DNA of 20,000 nucleotides from Neocallimastix lanati (nom. inval.) (Eukaryota > Neocallimastigomycota > Neocallimastigomycetes > Neocallimastigales > Neocallimastigaceae), in contig JACVTC010000007.1 in assembly GCA_016946835.1 (NCBI GenBank), forward strand, positions 170,001-190,000, given 5' to 3'. This document shows, one piece after another, positions 19,291 to 20,000 of the stretch. Each line of letters opens with the position of its first letter. Position 1 is the stretch's first letter. The position numbers and the translations under genes are program-made. A model generated the notes under the pieces. That model did no database searches and was not told where the DNA came from. It saw only the letters and a program-made list of their open reading frames with translations.

Positions 19291-19692
19291 AATTGAAATT
19301 ACCATCAACTTCTATTGATAAGGAAGTCTTCCTTGCTATGGCCCGCGGAAGATCAAATTACATTGTATAGATTTTTAGAAGGATGATGAATGGATGTTGA
19401 TCCACCAAAGGATTACCTTAACTGGTAATGTCTTAATATATCTTTCATTCATCTCTTGCTAAGAAAAAGTCCGAAAAAGTTCAGAAAAGTTATTTCAGAC
19501 TCTCTACATCTCTGTACCATTGGTAATGTTTTTTAATTAATTCAATTGCTAAGATTGGTAAAGATTGTAAAATTGATTTAAATGTTGTTATTGATCCAAA
19601 TGTCATCATTGATAATGATATTGAAATGGTTAGATTTTCTCTATTAGAAGATGTAAAAAAAAAAAAAAAAAAAAAAATTAAAGGCCATTCAA

Positions 19693-19738
19693 GGATTAGA
19701 GAAAGTATCATTGCAAGCAATGATACTTTCTCTAATCC
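19693..19738. repeat. Perfect 22-bp inverted repeat with 2-nt spacer
   Basis: Left arm GGATTAGAGAAAGTATCATT-GC (19693-19714), spacer AA, right arm its exact reverse complement (19717-19738). The left arm is MPG1 coding sequence (RIRESII); the right arm replaces the MPG1 sequence expected next. Confidence 0.95.
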
Positions 19739-19848
19739 AACAATGTAATGATGTTCATGCTAAGAATGAAGTATATATATTAATGGTGGTGGCTTAATTC
19801 TTCCACATAATTTCATCAAATATTACTGAACCAAAGATCGTTATGTAG

Positions 19849-20000
19849 ATAATTTTTTTTTTTAAAAAATATATATATATATAATTTTTCCAATAAATAC
19901 TTAACCCAAAAGTATTATAAAAAATTTATATATTAATTAAATATAATTAGACAATATATATACAAAATATATATATATGTATATTTTTATAATGAATATT
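19849..20000. other. AT-rich flank
   Basis: Only TA-rich simple sequence follows the pseudogene stop; nothing else is seen. Confidence 0.8.

Larger units (their letters stand above)
18758..19848 (+). pseudogene. MPG1: Mannose-1-phosphate guanylyltransferase pseudogene, 5'-truncated, interrupted
   Basis: The intact enzyme makes GDP-mannose from mannose-1-phosphate and GTP for glycosylation and cell-wall mannans. Family landmarks appear in order across several frames: VAGPLAFCKKEI (18762), HGTEGT (18902), IMITRVEE, VEKPTKF and NRINAG (19010-19060), NPSLLDR (19080), then after the copia piece STSIDKEVF (19305), MDVDPPKDYL (19391), AKIGKDCKIDLNVVIDPN of the left-handed hexapeptide helix (19548), IKGHSRIRESI (19677), YINGGG and LILPH (19774-19806) and the terminal TEPKIVM with stop TAG at 19846. 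The N-terminal nucleotide-binding GGxGTRLRPLT part is absent. There are several frameshifts, internal stops, a 23-nt poly(A) and an inverted repeat. No introns are evident, so it could be a truncated retrocopy, though no poly(A) tail follows the stop. Confidence 0.88.

Noticed and set aside
19490-19720. Minus-strand 76-codon ORF with poly-Phe
   Set aside because: It is antisense to the hexapeptide-repeat part of the MPG1 pseudogene.

Overview
This window is nuclear DNA of an extremely AT-rich eukaryote. It has long poly(A)/poly(T) runs, (ATT)n and (AATAT)n microsatellites, short introns with GTAAGT, GTATGT or GTAAA(T/A) donors, and proteins full of Asn and Gln tracts encoded by AAT and CAA. 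A piece of Ty1/copia reverse transcriptase and a decayed eukaryotic GDP-mannose pyrophosphorylase gene fit this. The style best matches an anaerobic gut fungus (Neocallimastigomycota). A dictyostelid-like amoeba is the main alternative, and the species cannot be settled from the sequence alone.

Layout. From 1 to 3577, minus strand, lies the 5' part of a very large gene that runs off the left edge: a short hydrophobic first exon, a 128-nt intron, then more than 1,100 codons of acidic Asn-rich repeats with a 58-residue unit and a 930-bp higher-order repeat. Three further minus-strand genes follow (4742-6295, 12681-14562, 15990-17672). Each ends in a recognisable BAG domain (Hsp70 nucleotide-exchange co-chaperone). 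Splicing gives the last two an N-terminal ubiquitin-like domain (UBL) whose exons otherwise look like unrelated small ORFs. The middles are Asn/Gln-rich low complexity, so the architecture is UBL, disordered N/Q region, BAG. In the third copy two of the three key Hsp70-contact positions are substituted.

Between these genes are long AT-rich spacers with microsatellites, hairpins, a diverged tandem duplication (11323-11840), a recurrent TTATGTCCAAA-type motif, unidentified coding relics (7363-7760, 8100-8300, 8700-9035), a possible small plus-strand two-exon gene (10540-11261) and an unexplained island of higher GC (14938-15140). At the right end (18758-19848, plus strand) is a mannose-1-phosphate guanylyltransferase pseudogene. 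It is 5'-truncated, frameshifted, interrupted by the copia fragment and carries a perfect 22-bp inverted repeat.

Functional reading (inference): the intact genes are a local expansion of UBL/BAG co-chaperones, which in other eukaryotes link Hsp70 to the proteasome. They sit in a region that has otherwise gathered duplications and gene wreckage.
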